The notes under the pieces are model-generated. The model worked only from the letters and a program-made list of their open reading frames with translations, was not told where the DNA came from and searched no databases. DNA of 64,000 bases from JAVBQG01 sp031549185 (lineage in GTDB: Bacteria > Synergistota > Synergistia > Synergistales > Synergistaceae). Made by a program: the position numbers and the translations under genes. This document shows, piece by piece, positions 31,181 through 39,601 of this stretch (its first letter is position 1; each line of letters begins with the position of its first letter). Where the stretch lies: positions 1 to 64,000 of the forward strand of contig JAVBQG010000058.1 in the NCBI GenBank assembly GCA_031549185.1, given 5' to 3'.

Positions 31181-31801
31181 ATGTTGATTCGCATCGAAAT
31201 GCCCGGCGAGGAACTAAAGGAAGCACTGCGTCCTGTGCTGACGTTGGTCGGAAAGGGAGAGGAAAACCGTCTTTACGAGGAAGCGCTGTGTGTCAGGGTG
31301 CGCGATCAGGTCATCGAATTCTTCACGACGGAGAACGTGCATTTGGTACTGGTGACGCTGCCGATCGCCGAGCGTGCGGCCGTCCCCGTTGAAGTCGTTT
31401 TCACCGGTGCCGCTGCCCAGCCTCTGATCAAGGCAGTCACCGCCTTGAAGAGGGGCGCGGCCCCGGTTTCCTTGGTTTTCAAATACGGGGACAGCCACGA
31501 CGGCTATAACGCGGACGATGCCACGCTTCAACTGAAGACCGACGTGACGGAGACGACGATCAAGAATAAACCTGAGGGAAGGGCTCCGAAGGTGGAGCGG
31601 GTCCTGGACTGCTTCAGACCGGCGGAGCAGTCGGAGTTTTATGTGGACATCGAGCGTTTTAAAAACGTCATGGGTGCTTTCGGGAAGCGCGTGGTACATG
31701 TGAGCCTCGGCGAGGGCATGATGAAGATCGTGCCGAGGATCGCGGAAAACGATGCCCACCCGGTTAAAACGGTGGCGCTACTCTGCTTTTGCGACAAATA
31801 G
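31181..31801 (+). CDS. hypothetical protein, possibly sliding-clamp-like
   Basis: 206 residues, not firmly recognised. The order of strands and helices recalls DNA clamp domains: MLIRIEMPGEELKEALRPVL at the start, FTGAAAQPLIKAVTAL in the middle, and FYVDIERFKNVMGAF followed by GMMKIVPR at the end. A phage processivity factor would fit between helicase and nucleotide-metabolism genes. This is a reading by eye and could be wrong. GAAAGGA precedes the ATG. Confidence 0.4.
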   Translation: MLIRIEMPGEELKEALRPVLTLVGKGEENRLYEEALCVRVRDQVIEFFTTENVHLVLVTLPIAERAAVPVEVVFTGAAAQPLIKAVTALKRGAAPVSLVFKYGDSHDGYNADDATLQLKTDVTETTIKNKPEGRAPKVERVLDCFRPAEQSEFYVDIERFKNVMGAFGKRVVHVSLGEGMMKIVPRIAENDAHPVKTVALLCFCDK

Positions 31802-31813
31802 GGGGCGGCATAG

Positions 31814-32344
31814 GTGAGTGAGGCGGTAAAACACGACGGGGGAAAATTGCGTTACGACCTGATTCCGGCAAGCCCTCTCGCGGAGTTGGCGAGAGTGTAT
31901 ACCTTCGGGGCGCAAAAATACGGCGATCGCAACTGGGAGAAGGGCATGAGCTTCAGCCGCGTGTTCGGGGCTGTCATGCGCCACATGTGGGCCTGGTGGG
32001 CGGGAGAGGACACGGATTCGGAGTCCGGAATTTCGCACCTCGCCCATGCCGCCTGGGGGTGTTTTACCCTGTTGGCATATGTTGGCCGCGGGAGCGGGAC
32101 GGATGACAGAGAAGAGCGGAATTTGCCCAAACGAGTGACGATCCACACGCCTGAAGACATCGAGCGGATGGGCAAAGACATCGAAGTATACGACGATCAA
32201 ACGCTGGTGGACGGGCTACAGGCGGTGCAGGGCCTTCTCGAGAGCGATATGCTCTTGGATCGTACTTATGAATCCAGGCTTGTACAGGAGGCGATTGAGC
32301 GCATGCTGAGTCGCGTCGTCGAATCGGAGGGGGTGGTGCGGTGA
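31814..32344 (+). CDS. DUF5664 (dATP/dGTP diphosphohydrolase-like) protein
   Basis: 176 residues. The first 95 match DUF5664: KHDGGKLRYDLIPASPLAEL, FGAQKYGDRNWEKGMSFSRV and HLAHAAWGCFTLL, with conserved His/Asp/Glu residues of an all-helical nucleotide pyrophosphohydrolase fold. The rest is unrelated and helical. It may adjust nucleotide pools for phage replication. GTG start at 31814. The stop overlaps the next gene. Confidence 0.75.
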   Translation: MSEAVKHDGGKLRYDLIPASPLAELARVYTFGAQKYGDRNWEKGMSFSRVFGAVMRHMWAWWAGEDTDSESGISHLAHAAWGCFTLLAYVGRGSGTDDREERNLPKRVTIHTPEDIERMGKDIEVYDDQTLVDGLQAVQGLLESDMLLDRTYESRLVQEAIERMLSRVVESEGVVR

Positions 32345-32535
32345 AGCCATGTCCGAGGTGTGGGAGCAGCGATTACCGTAGCGCGGGGAACGGTTATGTC
32401 GCGTGTCAGAGGTGTAGGGCGCAGTGGAGGAGCGATGAGGGGGACGGAGAAGGCGGGGCCTCGCTGCCGAAGGCGCCATCTGATCCACGGTTGCCGGATT
32501 GGGAGGATTCTGCGAAGTGCGCGCGTGGAACCTGA
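32341..32535 (+). CDS. small zinc-ribbon protein
   Basis: 64 residues. CPRCGSSDYRS and CQRCRAQW supply two CxxC pairs of a zinc ribbon, similar to Lar-type phage proteins, followed by a disordered acidic tail. It is coupled to the DUF5664 gene by an ATG/GTGA overlap. Confidence 0.6.
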   Translation: MKPCPRCGSSDYRSAGNGYVACQRCRAQWRSDEGDGEGGASLPKAPSDPRLPDWEDSAKCARGT

Positions 32536-32586
32536 AGCGAGTGATCTGACTCGGCGAGTCTGTGTAATTTTCCGTGAATAAAAAAT

Positions 32587-32637
32587 GCGCACCGTCGACC
32601 CGCCAGTCTTCGGTGCGCGGCGGCCCCCTTCGGCCGC
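32587..32637. other. two tandem GC-rich hairpins
   Basis: GCGCACCG/CGGTGCGC (32587-32594 and 32611-32618) is followed at once by GCGGCC/GGCCGC (32620-32625 and 32632-32637). They lie between the zinc-ribbon gene and the next gene. Without a T tract they look more like RNA structure or an attenuator than a simple terminator. Confidence 0.4.
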
Positions 32638-32672
32638 ATGACGTGAGTATTATACCAGAAGGGGGCAGGACC

Positions 32673-33227
32673 GTGAGTGGATATGGTCTCATCGAACAGC
32701 TGACCGCAGTTATTAAATACCTTGTCGACTACCCGCAGGGGCTTTCCATGCTTCTCGGAACTGTGCCGCCTCCTTCGTGTGAAGCTATTGCGGAGATGTT
32801 GGAGAGCGCGCGACCAGTGAGCGAGCCGACACTGGATGTCGCCGGAATGCCGTTGCGGGTTGATGGTGGAGACGCAGAGGTTTCGGACGCTGACAAGCTT
32901 CTGGACAACGAGGATCGATGGAACAGGGTTATCGCACAGGCGGGCGGGTGGGAGCACATTTACCTGGTCGTCGCTGAATGGCGTGAAATGTTTCCAAAGT
33001 CGTGGAAAGTAGTCGCTGACTATGTTTTATGGGCGAGATTGAGTCCGTCGCGCGTGGATGGCCCCCCGCTGGATCGCGTCGCCGAAAGGAACGGCATGCA
33101 CAGAAAAACGGCGAGTCGGATCATGCAGGACTTTCCGCAATCTCTTGCGACAGCGATCTTACATGCAGAGGTCACGAAAGACGGAGAATTCGCCCTCTCC
33201 GACTCACTTGATCGCGCTGCGGTCTAG
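32673..33227 (+). CDS. phage protein with C-terminal helix-turn-helix
   Basis: 184 residues. The C-terminal part contains a sigma-region-4-like or resolvase-like HTH (LDRVAERNGMHRKTASRIMQ). The N-terminal part is unrecognised. Its position, last before the terminase operon, suggests a regulator of late transcription. The GTG at 32673 follows GGGGGCAGG; an upstream frame to 32574 runs through the hairpins and is rejected. Confidence 0.55.
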   Translation: MSGYGLIEQLTAVIKYLVDYPQGLSMLLGTVPPPSCEAIAEMLESARPVSEPTLDVAGMPLRVDGGDAEVSDADKLLDNEDRWNRVIAQAGGWEHIYLVVAEWREMFPKSWKVVADYVLWARLSPSRVDGPPLDRVAERNGMHRKTASRIMQDFPQSLATAILHAEVTKDGEFALSDSLDRAAV

Positions 33228-33244
33228 CGATGTCCCGAATATGT

Positions 33245-33347
33245 CCAAGATAATTCCGAGATAAGTACACGGATAATTCCAAGATAAGTGCATGAATGTT
33301 TCCAAGATAAGTGCATGGATGTTACCAAGATAAGTGCATTGATAATT
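33245..33347. repeat. four 23-bp tandem repeats upstream of the terminase
   Basis: Units start at 33256, 33279, 33302 and 33325, each like CCAAGATAAGTGCATgaatg, preceded by a partial unit at 33245. They are uninterrupted and about two helical turns each. Tandem sites next to the small-terminase gene are typical of packaging (pac) recognition, but operators are also possible. Confidence 0.75.
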
Positions 33348-33458
33348 CCGGAAAGCGTGGTAAATTTTTATCGTGCCACGTAACATGGCAAAATATGCTA
33401 AGCCCCGTGGGGTTACACCCCCATGGTCCTCCGCGATCAAGACCAAGCGCGGGTTTGG

Positions 33459-33490
33459 AGAGGTTCCCTGTGCACAAGGGAACCTCTTTT
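33459..33490 (+). terminator. intrinsic terminator before the late genes
   Basis: A perfect 11-bp stem AGAGGTTCCCT/AGGGAACCTCT with loop GTGCACA ends in TTTT. It separates early from late transcripts just before the small-terminase gene. Confidence 0.75.
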
Positions 33491-33514
33491 GGCGTTTAAA
33501 AGGAGGTGGCGTTG

Positions 33515-34108
33515 ATGACGCCGAAACAGAAACGTTTTGTTGAAGAATATCTTGTCGACCTCAACGCCACACAGGCGGCGATAAGGGCAGAGTACAGCGA
33601 GAAGACGGCGAGCCGGATCGGGCCAGAGTTACTTGGAAAAACTTGTATCGCAGAGGCGATACAGAAAGCCCTTGCGGAACGCGCGAAGCGCACGCAGATT
33701 ACAGCAGATCGCGTACTGCAGGAACTTGCCAAGATCGGGTTTGCGAACATGGCCGACTATATGCGCGTTGGCCCGTATGGCGATCCGATCTTGGATTTCA
33801 GCGCTCTTACCCGCGATCAGGCAGCTGCCCTCGTAGAGGTGACGGTCGAGGACTTCGTCGACGGGCGCGGTGAGGATGCGCGCGACGTTCGCAGGGTGAA
33901 GTTCAAGCTCGCCGACAAGCGGGCGGCGCTCGTGGACATCGGCAAACATCTGGGTATGTTCGTGGAGCGCAAAGAGGTTACCGGTAAAGACGGCGGTCCT
34001 ATCCAAGTGGCAGACTCCATCGACCTCTCCAAACTTACCGACGAGGAGCTGGAAGCCTATGCATCCCTCTGCGCGAAGCTACGGGGCGATGCCGCTCCTT
34101 CCGGATGA
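33515..34108 (+). CDS. terminase small subunit
   Basis: 197 residues of the Terminase_2 family. The N-terminal HTH-like segment TPKQKRFVEEYLVDLNATQA, then EYSEKTASRIGPELL, is followed by KIGFANMADYM and a helical C-terminus. It recognises phage DNA for packaging, perhaps through the tandem repeats upstream. The ATG at 33515 is correctly spaced from AAAGGAGG; the GTG at 33506 lies in that site. Confidence 0.88.
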   Translation: MTPKQKRFVEEYLVDLNATQAAIRAEYSEKTASRIGPELLGKTCIAEAIQKALAERAKRTQITADRVLQELAKIGFANMADYMRVGPYGDPILDFSALTRDQAAALVEVTVEDFVDGRGEDARDVRRVKFKLADKRAALVDIGKHLGMFVERKEVTGKDGGPIQVADSIDLSKLTDEELEAYASLCAKLRGDAAPSG

Positions 34109-35501
34109 ACGTTTTCGAAGGGAATTCGCGCGCAGGCATTTGATCAATTTCATGGAGTACGATGGCCGGGGGTTCTGGCGTCGGGCTCGGCACCTCGAAA
34201 AATTGTGTGCGGTTCTCGAAGGCGTTGCGAATGGTCGCCGCAAACGCGTCATGGTTTTCATGCCGCCGCGGCACGGCAAGTCGGAAGTCGTCTCGAAAAA
34301 ATTCCCTTCCTGGTTTATCGGCAACAACCCGGATTATGAAATGCTGCTTGGCAGCTACTCGGCGGAGCTGGCGGTCGGATTCAGCCGCGTTGCGCGCAAC
34401 ACGCTGTTGGAACACGCCGCGTTGTTCGGCGTGCAGCTCGCCTCCGACTCCAAAGCGGTCAACGAATGGCGCATACAGGGACGCCGCGGCGGGCTTGCGG
34501 CCACGGGCGTCGACGGCAGCATGACGGGCAAAGGCGCGCACGTTCTCGTGATCGACGACCCGCACAAGGACGCCAAAGAGGCGCGGAGCGCGACGATTCG
34601 CGACAACGTGTACGAGTGGTACAAGTCCGTAGCGCGCACTCGACTCGCCCCAGGTGGGGCGATCGTCCTCCTGCAGACGCGATGGCACTACGACGACCTG
34701 GCCGGACGTCTGCTGGAGGATGCGAAAAACGGCGGCGAGCAGTGGGATGTCGTCGCGATGCCTGCGTACGACGAGGAGACCGGGTATCTTTGGCCGGAGC
34801 GCTTCCCCTCAGAGGAATACGAAGCGCTCCGGCGCACGTTGGGCGTTCTCTGGGACGCACTGTACCAGCAGAATCCGACTCGCGAGGAAGGCAACTTTTT
34901 CAAGCGCCAGCATTTTCGCTATTTCCGTTCGTACAACGATTCTCATTACGAGTTGCTGACGCCCGATGGGTCGAAGTACGTCGATCGAGCTCGCTGTCTC
35001 ATCTTCCAAACGTGCGACGTCGCCGGATCTTTGAAGACCAGCGCCGACTATTTCGTCGTCGGCACGTTTGCGCTCACCCCCGAAAACGAACTCCTCGTGC
35101 TAGATATTTTCAGGGTGCGCATCGAAGGGCCGGACCAACCCGCCCTGATGCGCCGATTGTTCCACGAGTGGAGGCCTTTGATTCAGGGAGTCGAGTCGAA
35201 GAACATGGGGCTGACGCTCTTTCAACAGCTGAAGCGCGACGGTCTGCCGATCGTCGAACTGAAGGCGGACACGGACAAGGTGACGAGGGCGATCCCGGCT
35301 GCGGCGCGTTACAGCACCGGCGAAGTTTATCACCTGCAGCGTGCCGAGTGGCTAGAAGAGTTCGAGCGGGAGCTGCGGGAATTTCCAAGCGGCGCGCACG
35401 ACGACCAGGTCGACGTGGTGGCGTACGCTGTGCTGGTTCAGCTTTGGGGATATCTCAACCGAGTGGGCAAATCGCGCGACAAGGCCTACGTATTCGGATA
35501 A
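34089..35501 (+). CDS. terminase large subunit
   Basis: 470 residues. The ATPase domain has Walker A FMPPRHGKSEVV, Walker B HVLVIDDPHKDAKE and the coupling motif LLQTRWHYDDLAG. The nuclease domain contains CDVAGSLKTSADYF and the final acidic AHDDQVDVVAYA. It translocates DNA into the prohead and cuts it. A start at 34059 is also possible; the ATG at 34089 has GGGG upstream. Both overlap the small-subunit gene. Confidence 0.93.
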   Translation: MPLLPDERFRREFARRHLINFMEYDGRGFWRRARHLEKLCAVLEGVANGRRKRVMVFMPPRHGKSEVVSKKFPSWFIGNNPDYEMLLGSYSAELAVGFSRVARNTLLEHAALFGVQLASDSKAVNEWRIQGRRGGLAATGVDGSMTGKGAHVLVIDDPHKDAKEARSATIRDNVYEWYKSVARTRLAPGGAIVLLQTRWHYDDLAGRLLEDAKNGGEQWDVVAMPAYDEETGYLWPERFPSEEYEALRRTLGVLWDALYQQNPTREEGNFFKRQHFRYFRSYNDSHYELLTPDGSKYVDRARCLIFQTCDVAGSLKTSADYFVVGTFALTPENELLVLDIFRVRIEGPDQPALMRRLFHEWRPLIQGVESKNMGLTLFQQLKRDGLPIVELKADTDKVTRAIPAAARYSTGEVYHLQRAEWLEEFERELREFPSGAHDDQVDVVAYAVLVQLWGYLNRVGKSRDKAYVFG

Positions 35502-35516
35502 GCGAGGAGGAGCGAT

Positions 35517-37124
35517 ATGGAAGACACCAGAAAAGAGGGGCAGGCCTACGTCATCAAGGGACAGGACGCCAACATGCCCGTCAGCCTCAAGATGGCCGAA
35601 GATCCCTTCGCCGGGCAGTATGGCGACGGCGTTCTCGAGCCCCCATACAACCTTGAGTACCTCGCTCAGCTCCCCGACCATTCGAACATCCTCGGCCAGT
35701 GTGTCGAGGCGATGGAGACCAACGTGGACGGTTTCGGTTTCATGCTGGAACCGCTGGGGGAGACCGACCCCGAGAACGACGGGACGTTCACACAACCGGC
35801 GGAGGAGGAGCGCAAGCGCATCCTTCACTTCTTCGAGTACATCAACCCCGATATGCCGTACTCGCAGCTTCGCCGCCGCGCGCGCCGCGATCTCGAAACG
35901 ATCGGCAACGCCTACTGGGAGATCATCCGGAACACGAAGGGCGACATCGCCTGGATCGAGCACATCGAGGGGCACACCATGCGCCTGACGAAACTCGATA
36001 CAGAGCTGACGGACGTGAAAATCAAGATCATCGACGAGGACACCGGCCAGTATTCGGAGGAGCCGTACAAAAAGCGCTTCCGGCGCTTCGTCCAGATCCG
36101 CAACGGGAAGAAGATCTACTTCAAGGAGTTCGGCGATCCTCGTACGATTGATGCGCTGAGCGGTAGGGTACGGGCCGAAGAGGCGGGAGCGGTCGACGAT
36201 TTCATCGCCGCGACCGAGGTCATCCACTTCAAAATCTATTCGCCACACTCGCCCTACGGCGTGCCGCGCTGGATCGGCAATCTGCTGGCAGTGCTCGGTT
36301 CGCGCCAGGCGGAGGAGGTCAATTACGAGTATTTCGAGAACAACACCGTGCCGCCGTTGGCGCTGCTGGTGTCGGGCACGCTCGGCGAAAAGACCGTCGA
36401 GCGGATTCAGGACTTCATCAACGACCACATGAAGGGGAGAAAGGGCTTCCACAAAATTCTCGTGGTGGAGGCGTCGCCCGCGACCGATCCGGTACCGGGC
36501 ATGCCTGCGCCGAAGGTGTCGATCCAGTTTCAGCCCCTTTCCGACGCGCAGCAGAAGGACGCGCTTTTCGACAACTACGACGCGACGAACCGGGAGAAGA
36601 TCCGCTCTTCCTTCCGCCTCCCGCCGATCTATGTCGGGATTACCTCCGACTATACCAGGGCGACGGCGCACGAGTCGCGCGCGATCGCGGAGGAGCAGGT
36701 GTTCTCTCCCGAACGGGAGAATCACGATTTCGTCGTCAACCGGCTGATCTTCACCGACATGCAGATCAAGCACTGGAAGTACAAGAGCCTTGCACCTGAC
36801 ACGAACGATGTCGAGATCATGGCGGGCGTCCTCGACGCTTTCTCTCGCTGCGGCCTGACTGTTAAAGAAGCCCGCGAGGAAATGGGGCGTTTGCTCAATC
36901 GGACGCTGACGGTCGCGGAAGGTGACGCGCCGGAATGGCTCGACATGCCGCTGTCTGTATACCTCGAAAAAATCCGTGCGGGCAATTTCGGGTTGCCGGA
37001 AGAAACGACCGCGCCGGACGATGTGACGAAGAGCGCCGGCACCGTCCTGCTGGAGTCCCTTTGGGGAATTCGCAAGGCTTTGGAGGATGAATCCGATGGC
37101 TCTGCCTGCTCTCACGCGCAGTGA
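35517..37124 (+). CDS. phage portal protein
   Basis: 535 residues of the PBSX/HK97-type portal family. DFETIGNAYWEI-like text (RRDLETIGNAYWEIIRNTKG), HFKIYSPHSPYGVPRWIG and FRLPPIYVGITSDYTRA are the recognisable blocks. It forms the dodecameric ring for DNA passage. AGGAGGAG precedes the ATG. It overlaps the head-morphogenesis gene by 29 bases. Confidence 0.9.
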   Translation: MEDTRKEGQAYVIKGQDANMPVSLKMAEDPFAGQYGDGVLEPPYNLEYLAQLPDHSNILGQCVEAMETNVDGFGFMLEPLGETDPENDGTFTQPAEEERKRILHFFEYINPDMPYSQLRRRARRDLETIGNAYWEIIRNTKGDIAWIEHIEGHTMRLTKLDTELTDVKIKIIDEDTGQYSEEPYKKRFRRFVQIRNGKKIYFKEFGDPRTIDALSGRVRAEEAGAVDDFIAATEVIHFKIYSPHSPYGVPRWIGNLLAVLGSRQAEEVNYEYFENNTVPPLALLVSGTLGEKTVERIQDFINDHMKGRKGFHKILVVEASPATDPVPGMPAPKVSIQFQPLSDAQQKDALFDNYDATNREKIRSSFRLPPIYVGITSDYTRATAHESRAIAEEQVFSPERENHDFVVNRLIFTDMQIKHWKYKSLAPDTNDVEIMAGVLDAFSRCGLTVKEAREEMGRLLNRTLTVAEGDAPEWLDMPLSVYLEKIRAGNFGLPEETTAPDDVTKSAGTVLLESLWGIRKALEDESDGSACSHAQ

Positions 37125-38748
37125 AAAGCTGGAGGCGCTCGGCGTTATCGACGGCATTTTCAGCCTGGTTACTCTCGCCAAGGATGCGGTCCGAACTTTC
37201 GAGCAGGTACTGGCTGCGGAGCTGAGAAAACAGTGGCGCACAGCACATGCTGACGCGTTGCGCGAGGTGTTCAAACTGCTGCCGGAGGAAATCGGCGAAT
37301 CCGCCGTTCAAACGATCGAAGACGGCCTCCTGCAAGCGTTGGGCGCCGAATTCGGCCAGTCGCCGACTTGCCACAAACTGATGCGGGGTTATATCGAACG
37401 CGCGTACCAAACGGGGAAAAAAGAGGTAAAGCCGGCCGCATCGAGTAAGAAACGATTGTCCCCGTCCACCTCCCTGATCGATCGAAAGGCCGTAGGCGTC
37501 CTGACGCAGCACAACTGCTTCTGGCTCGGAGAGCGCTATGGGAAGCACATCGGCCCCAAAGTATCGGAGGTCGCGCAGCGGGCGCTCACGGACGGGTTGG
37601 GGCGCGACGCTCTGGCGTCCGAGTTGAAGGAGGTCCTCGCAGGAGACGCGCCGGCAGATTACAAATACTGGGATGTGGCCGCGTCTGCGGCGCTCGTGCG
37701 CGCGCGATCGTTCGGCAACATTTCCGGCATGGTCGAAGCCGGCGTCGTCAAATACGAAATTTTGGCGATGGGCGACGAGCGCATGTGCAGCATTTGCGGC
37801 GCGATGCACGGCCGTACCTTCAGTGTTGCGGATGCCAAAGCCGTTATGGACCGCGTACTCGACATCCAGGACCCGACAGCGTTCAAAAATGCGATGCCCT
37901 GGCACTCCGCGAGTCCTGCTGGGCTTTCGGACGCTCAGCTGATGGGCGCGGGGCGCAGTATTCCGCCGTTTCACGGGAGGTGTCGGTGCCTGTTAGTTGC
38001 GAGCGAGATTGCCTCGGTAAGCGTACCGGCTGGAAATCGCGCGACGCCTGATGCTGAACCCCGGGACAAAGCCGTCAGAGAGAAGATCGATACCGGAATC
38101 GATACCGAGCAGGACGCGATCGCCTTGGGTGATTTACTCTTCGACCGGCTTTCGCAATTGGTGAACGGCGAGGACATCGATGAGGAACTTCCGGACGCGA
38201 TCATCGGCGAGTTGTCTCGTTTCCGAGCTTTTGGTGGAGATTTCCAATTTGCGCCGCGGAGCAACGGCGTCGCCAAATCGCACCTGCAGGGCGCCGCGAA
38301 GTGGTACCCGAGCGACTGGATGAAAACGATCAACTCCAATGGCGGCATTCTTGCGAAGAACGTACGTAGAGGGTATTTCAGATCGCTCGGTAAGCAGGTT
38401 GAAATTGGCATCAGCAAGGGCGGTTCGAAAACGGCGATCCACGAGCTTGGACACGCGTTCGAGCAGCATGGCCTCAGCAAAGCGGAGACCGAATTCTATC
38501 GCAGGCGCACGCAGGGTGGGAAGCTGGAGCGCTTGAGGGATATCACGGGCCTCAATTACCACCCAAAGGAGGTCGCGCGAAAAGACGAGTTCGCAACCCC
38601 CTATATCGGGAAAGATTATTCAGACTCGGTTCACTATGAAATCGTCAGTATCGGGCTTGAAGGATTGCTCTTCAATGCTTACGATATGTGGCACAAGGAT
38701 CCGGAGCATATCAAGTTCGTTATCGGCGTGTTGTTGGGGGTGAAATGA
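37096..38748 (+). CDS. head morphogenesis protein fused to a zinc-metalloprotease-like domain
   Basis: 550 residues. The middle (about 140-310) is a SPP1 gp7/Mu F-type minor head domain ending in MCSICGAMHGRTF and PPFHGRCRCLL. A linker leads to a C-terminal domain (about 390-550) with AIHELGHAFEQH (H449, E450, H453), the zincin signature, and then ETEFYRRRTQGG. Minor head proteins often carry variable toxin-like enzymes here, which may be injected with the DNA. Protease activity is inferred. The ATG at 37096 is well spaced from GGAGG, better than the one at 37087. Confidence 0.82.
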   Translation: MALPALTRSEKLEALGVIDGIFSLVTLAKDAVRTFEQVLAAELRKQWRTAHADALREVFKLLPEEIGESAVQTIEDGLLQALGAEFGQSPTCHKLMRGYIERAYQTGKKEVKPAASSKKRLSPSTSLIDRKAVGVLTQHNCFWLGERYGKHIGPKVSEVAQRALTDGLGRDALASELKEVLAGDAPADYKYWDVAASAALVRARSFGNISGMVEAGVVKYEILAMGDERMCSICGAMHGRTFSVADAKAVMDRVLDIQDPTAFKNAMPWHSASPAGLSDAQLMGAGRSIPPFHGRCRCLLVASEIASVSVPAGNRATPDAEPRDKAVREKIDTGIDTEQDAIALGDLLFDRLSQLVNGEDIDEELPDAIIGELSRFRAFGGDFQFAPRSNGVAKSHLQGAAKWYPSDWMKTINSNGGILAKNVRRGYFRSLGKQVEIGISKGGSKTAIHELGHAFEQHGLSKAETEFYRRRTQGGKLERLRDITGLNYHPKEVARKDEFATPYIGKDYSDSVHYEIVSIGLEGLLFNAYDMWHKDPEHIKFVIGVLLGVK

Positions 38749-39149
38749 TGGCCGAGAACGTTCAATGCACGAAGCTCGATTGCTGCGTCGGCGGGTTCCC
38801 TGGACCGTGGTATCGCGTCACGCTGTTGCCGGACGGGACCCTCAGATATTTGTGCGACGACGAAGCTGGAGCACACAGCGAGATCCTCACGAGGCCCTCC
38901 GAAGAGGCGTGGACGAAATTCTATCACGCCTGCATGTCGGTCGGGCTTGGAAAATGGGAGAAAAAATACTCCAACGCGGATGTGACGGACGGTGCCTCGT
39001 GGGCGTGCAGCGTTGAGATAGGGAACATCTCCTATAAAGGGGAAGGCTCGAACGGGTTTCCCCCTAGCGGAGACCCCGATCCGGGTTTGGCGTTCGGAGG
39101 TCTCTGTAGCGCCATCAGCCAGTTGGTCGGCGAGCTGGAATTCGAATAG
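38745..39149 (+). CDS. hypothetical protein, possible partner of the zincin domain
   Basis: 134 residues, cysteine-rich (MMAENVQCTKLDCCVGGFPG) and otherwise beta-like, not recognised. Its ATG overlaps the stop codon of the head-zincin gene (ATGA). A small gene tightly coupled behind a toxin-like C-terminal domain is the usual place for an immunity protein, so that is a reasonable guess. Confidence 0.5.
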   Translation: MMAENVQCTKLDCCVGGFPGPWYRVTLLPDGTLRYLCDDEAGAHSEILTRPSEEAWTKFYHACMSVGLGKWEKKYSNADVTDGASWACSVEIGNISYKGEGSNGFPPSGDPDPGLAFGGLCSAISQLVGELEFE

Positions 39150-39160
39150 AGGGTGGGTCT

Positions 39161-39538
39161 GTGGAGAAAGACGTCAAACAAACCGTTCTTTACGCCATTT
39201 ATGGGGAATATCAAAAAGATACCCCTGATATGTCCCTCGTTTCATTTGAGGAGTTGGGCATAGGGCAAGACTCATTTTGCTTTGCTCTGGTCAAACTTCA
39301 GAACGAGGGGCTGATCAATGGTCTTGCGTATGAATGGACGCTTGCAAACGATCTAATTATCTTAAGTTGTGCGCGCGTCATGCCCACTCGTCTGGGCATA
39401 GAATATGTTGAGAAAAAACTTGAGATCGAGCGTTCCTGGACTGGAAAAAAGAAATTGGAGTGGCTGCGAGACAAGTGCGGTGAGCTTGGATGGGATCTCA
39501 TTAAGGCATATGTTATGGCGCGACTGTCCGGCATGTAG
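39161..39538 (+). CDS. YjcQ-like winged-helix protein
   Basis: 125 residues. The pattern of helices and a wing (QTVLYAIYGEYQKDT ... ALVKLQNEGLINGL ... ARVMPTRLGIEYVEKKL) resembles the YjcQ family of phage-associated winged-helix proteins. GTG start. It is followed directly by a strong terminator and so closes the packaging transcript. Lower GC than its neighbours, which suggests a cargo gene. Confidence 0.55.
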   Translation: MEKDVKQTVLYAIYGEYQKDTPDMSLVSFEELGIGQDSFCFALVKLQNEGLINGLAYEWTLANDLIILSCARVMPTRLGIEYVEKKLEIERSWTGKKKLEWLRDKCGELGWDLIKAYVMARLSGM

Positions 39539-39554
39539 AGGTGATTTACTTAAC

Positions 39555-39579
39555 GACCCGCTTCGGCGGGTCTTTTTTT
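39555..39579 (+). terminator. intrinsic terminator
   Basis: GACCCGC-TTCG-GCGGGTC followed by seven T residues: an ideal hairpin and tract, after the YjcQ-like gene and before the prohead-protease gene. Confidence 0.9.
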
Positions 39580-39601
39580 ATGCCCGGAGGGAGGTGATGA
39601 C

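Noticed and set aside
33245..33347. CRISPR array
   Set aside because: The 23-bp units are directly adjacent with no spacers, and no cas genes are in the window.
33204..33446. 80-codon minus-strand frame across the tandem repeats
   Set aside because: It is generated by the 23-bp repeats themselves and reads as a repeated peptide without start signal.
35352..37274. 640-codon minus-strand frame opposite the portal gene
   Set aside because: Shadow of the portal gene with repetitive low-complexity text and no start signals.
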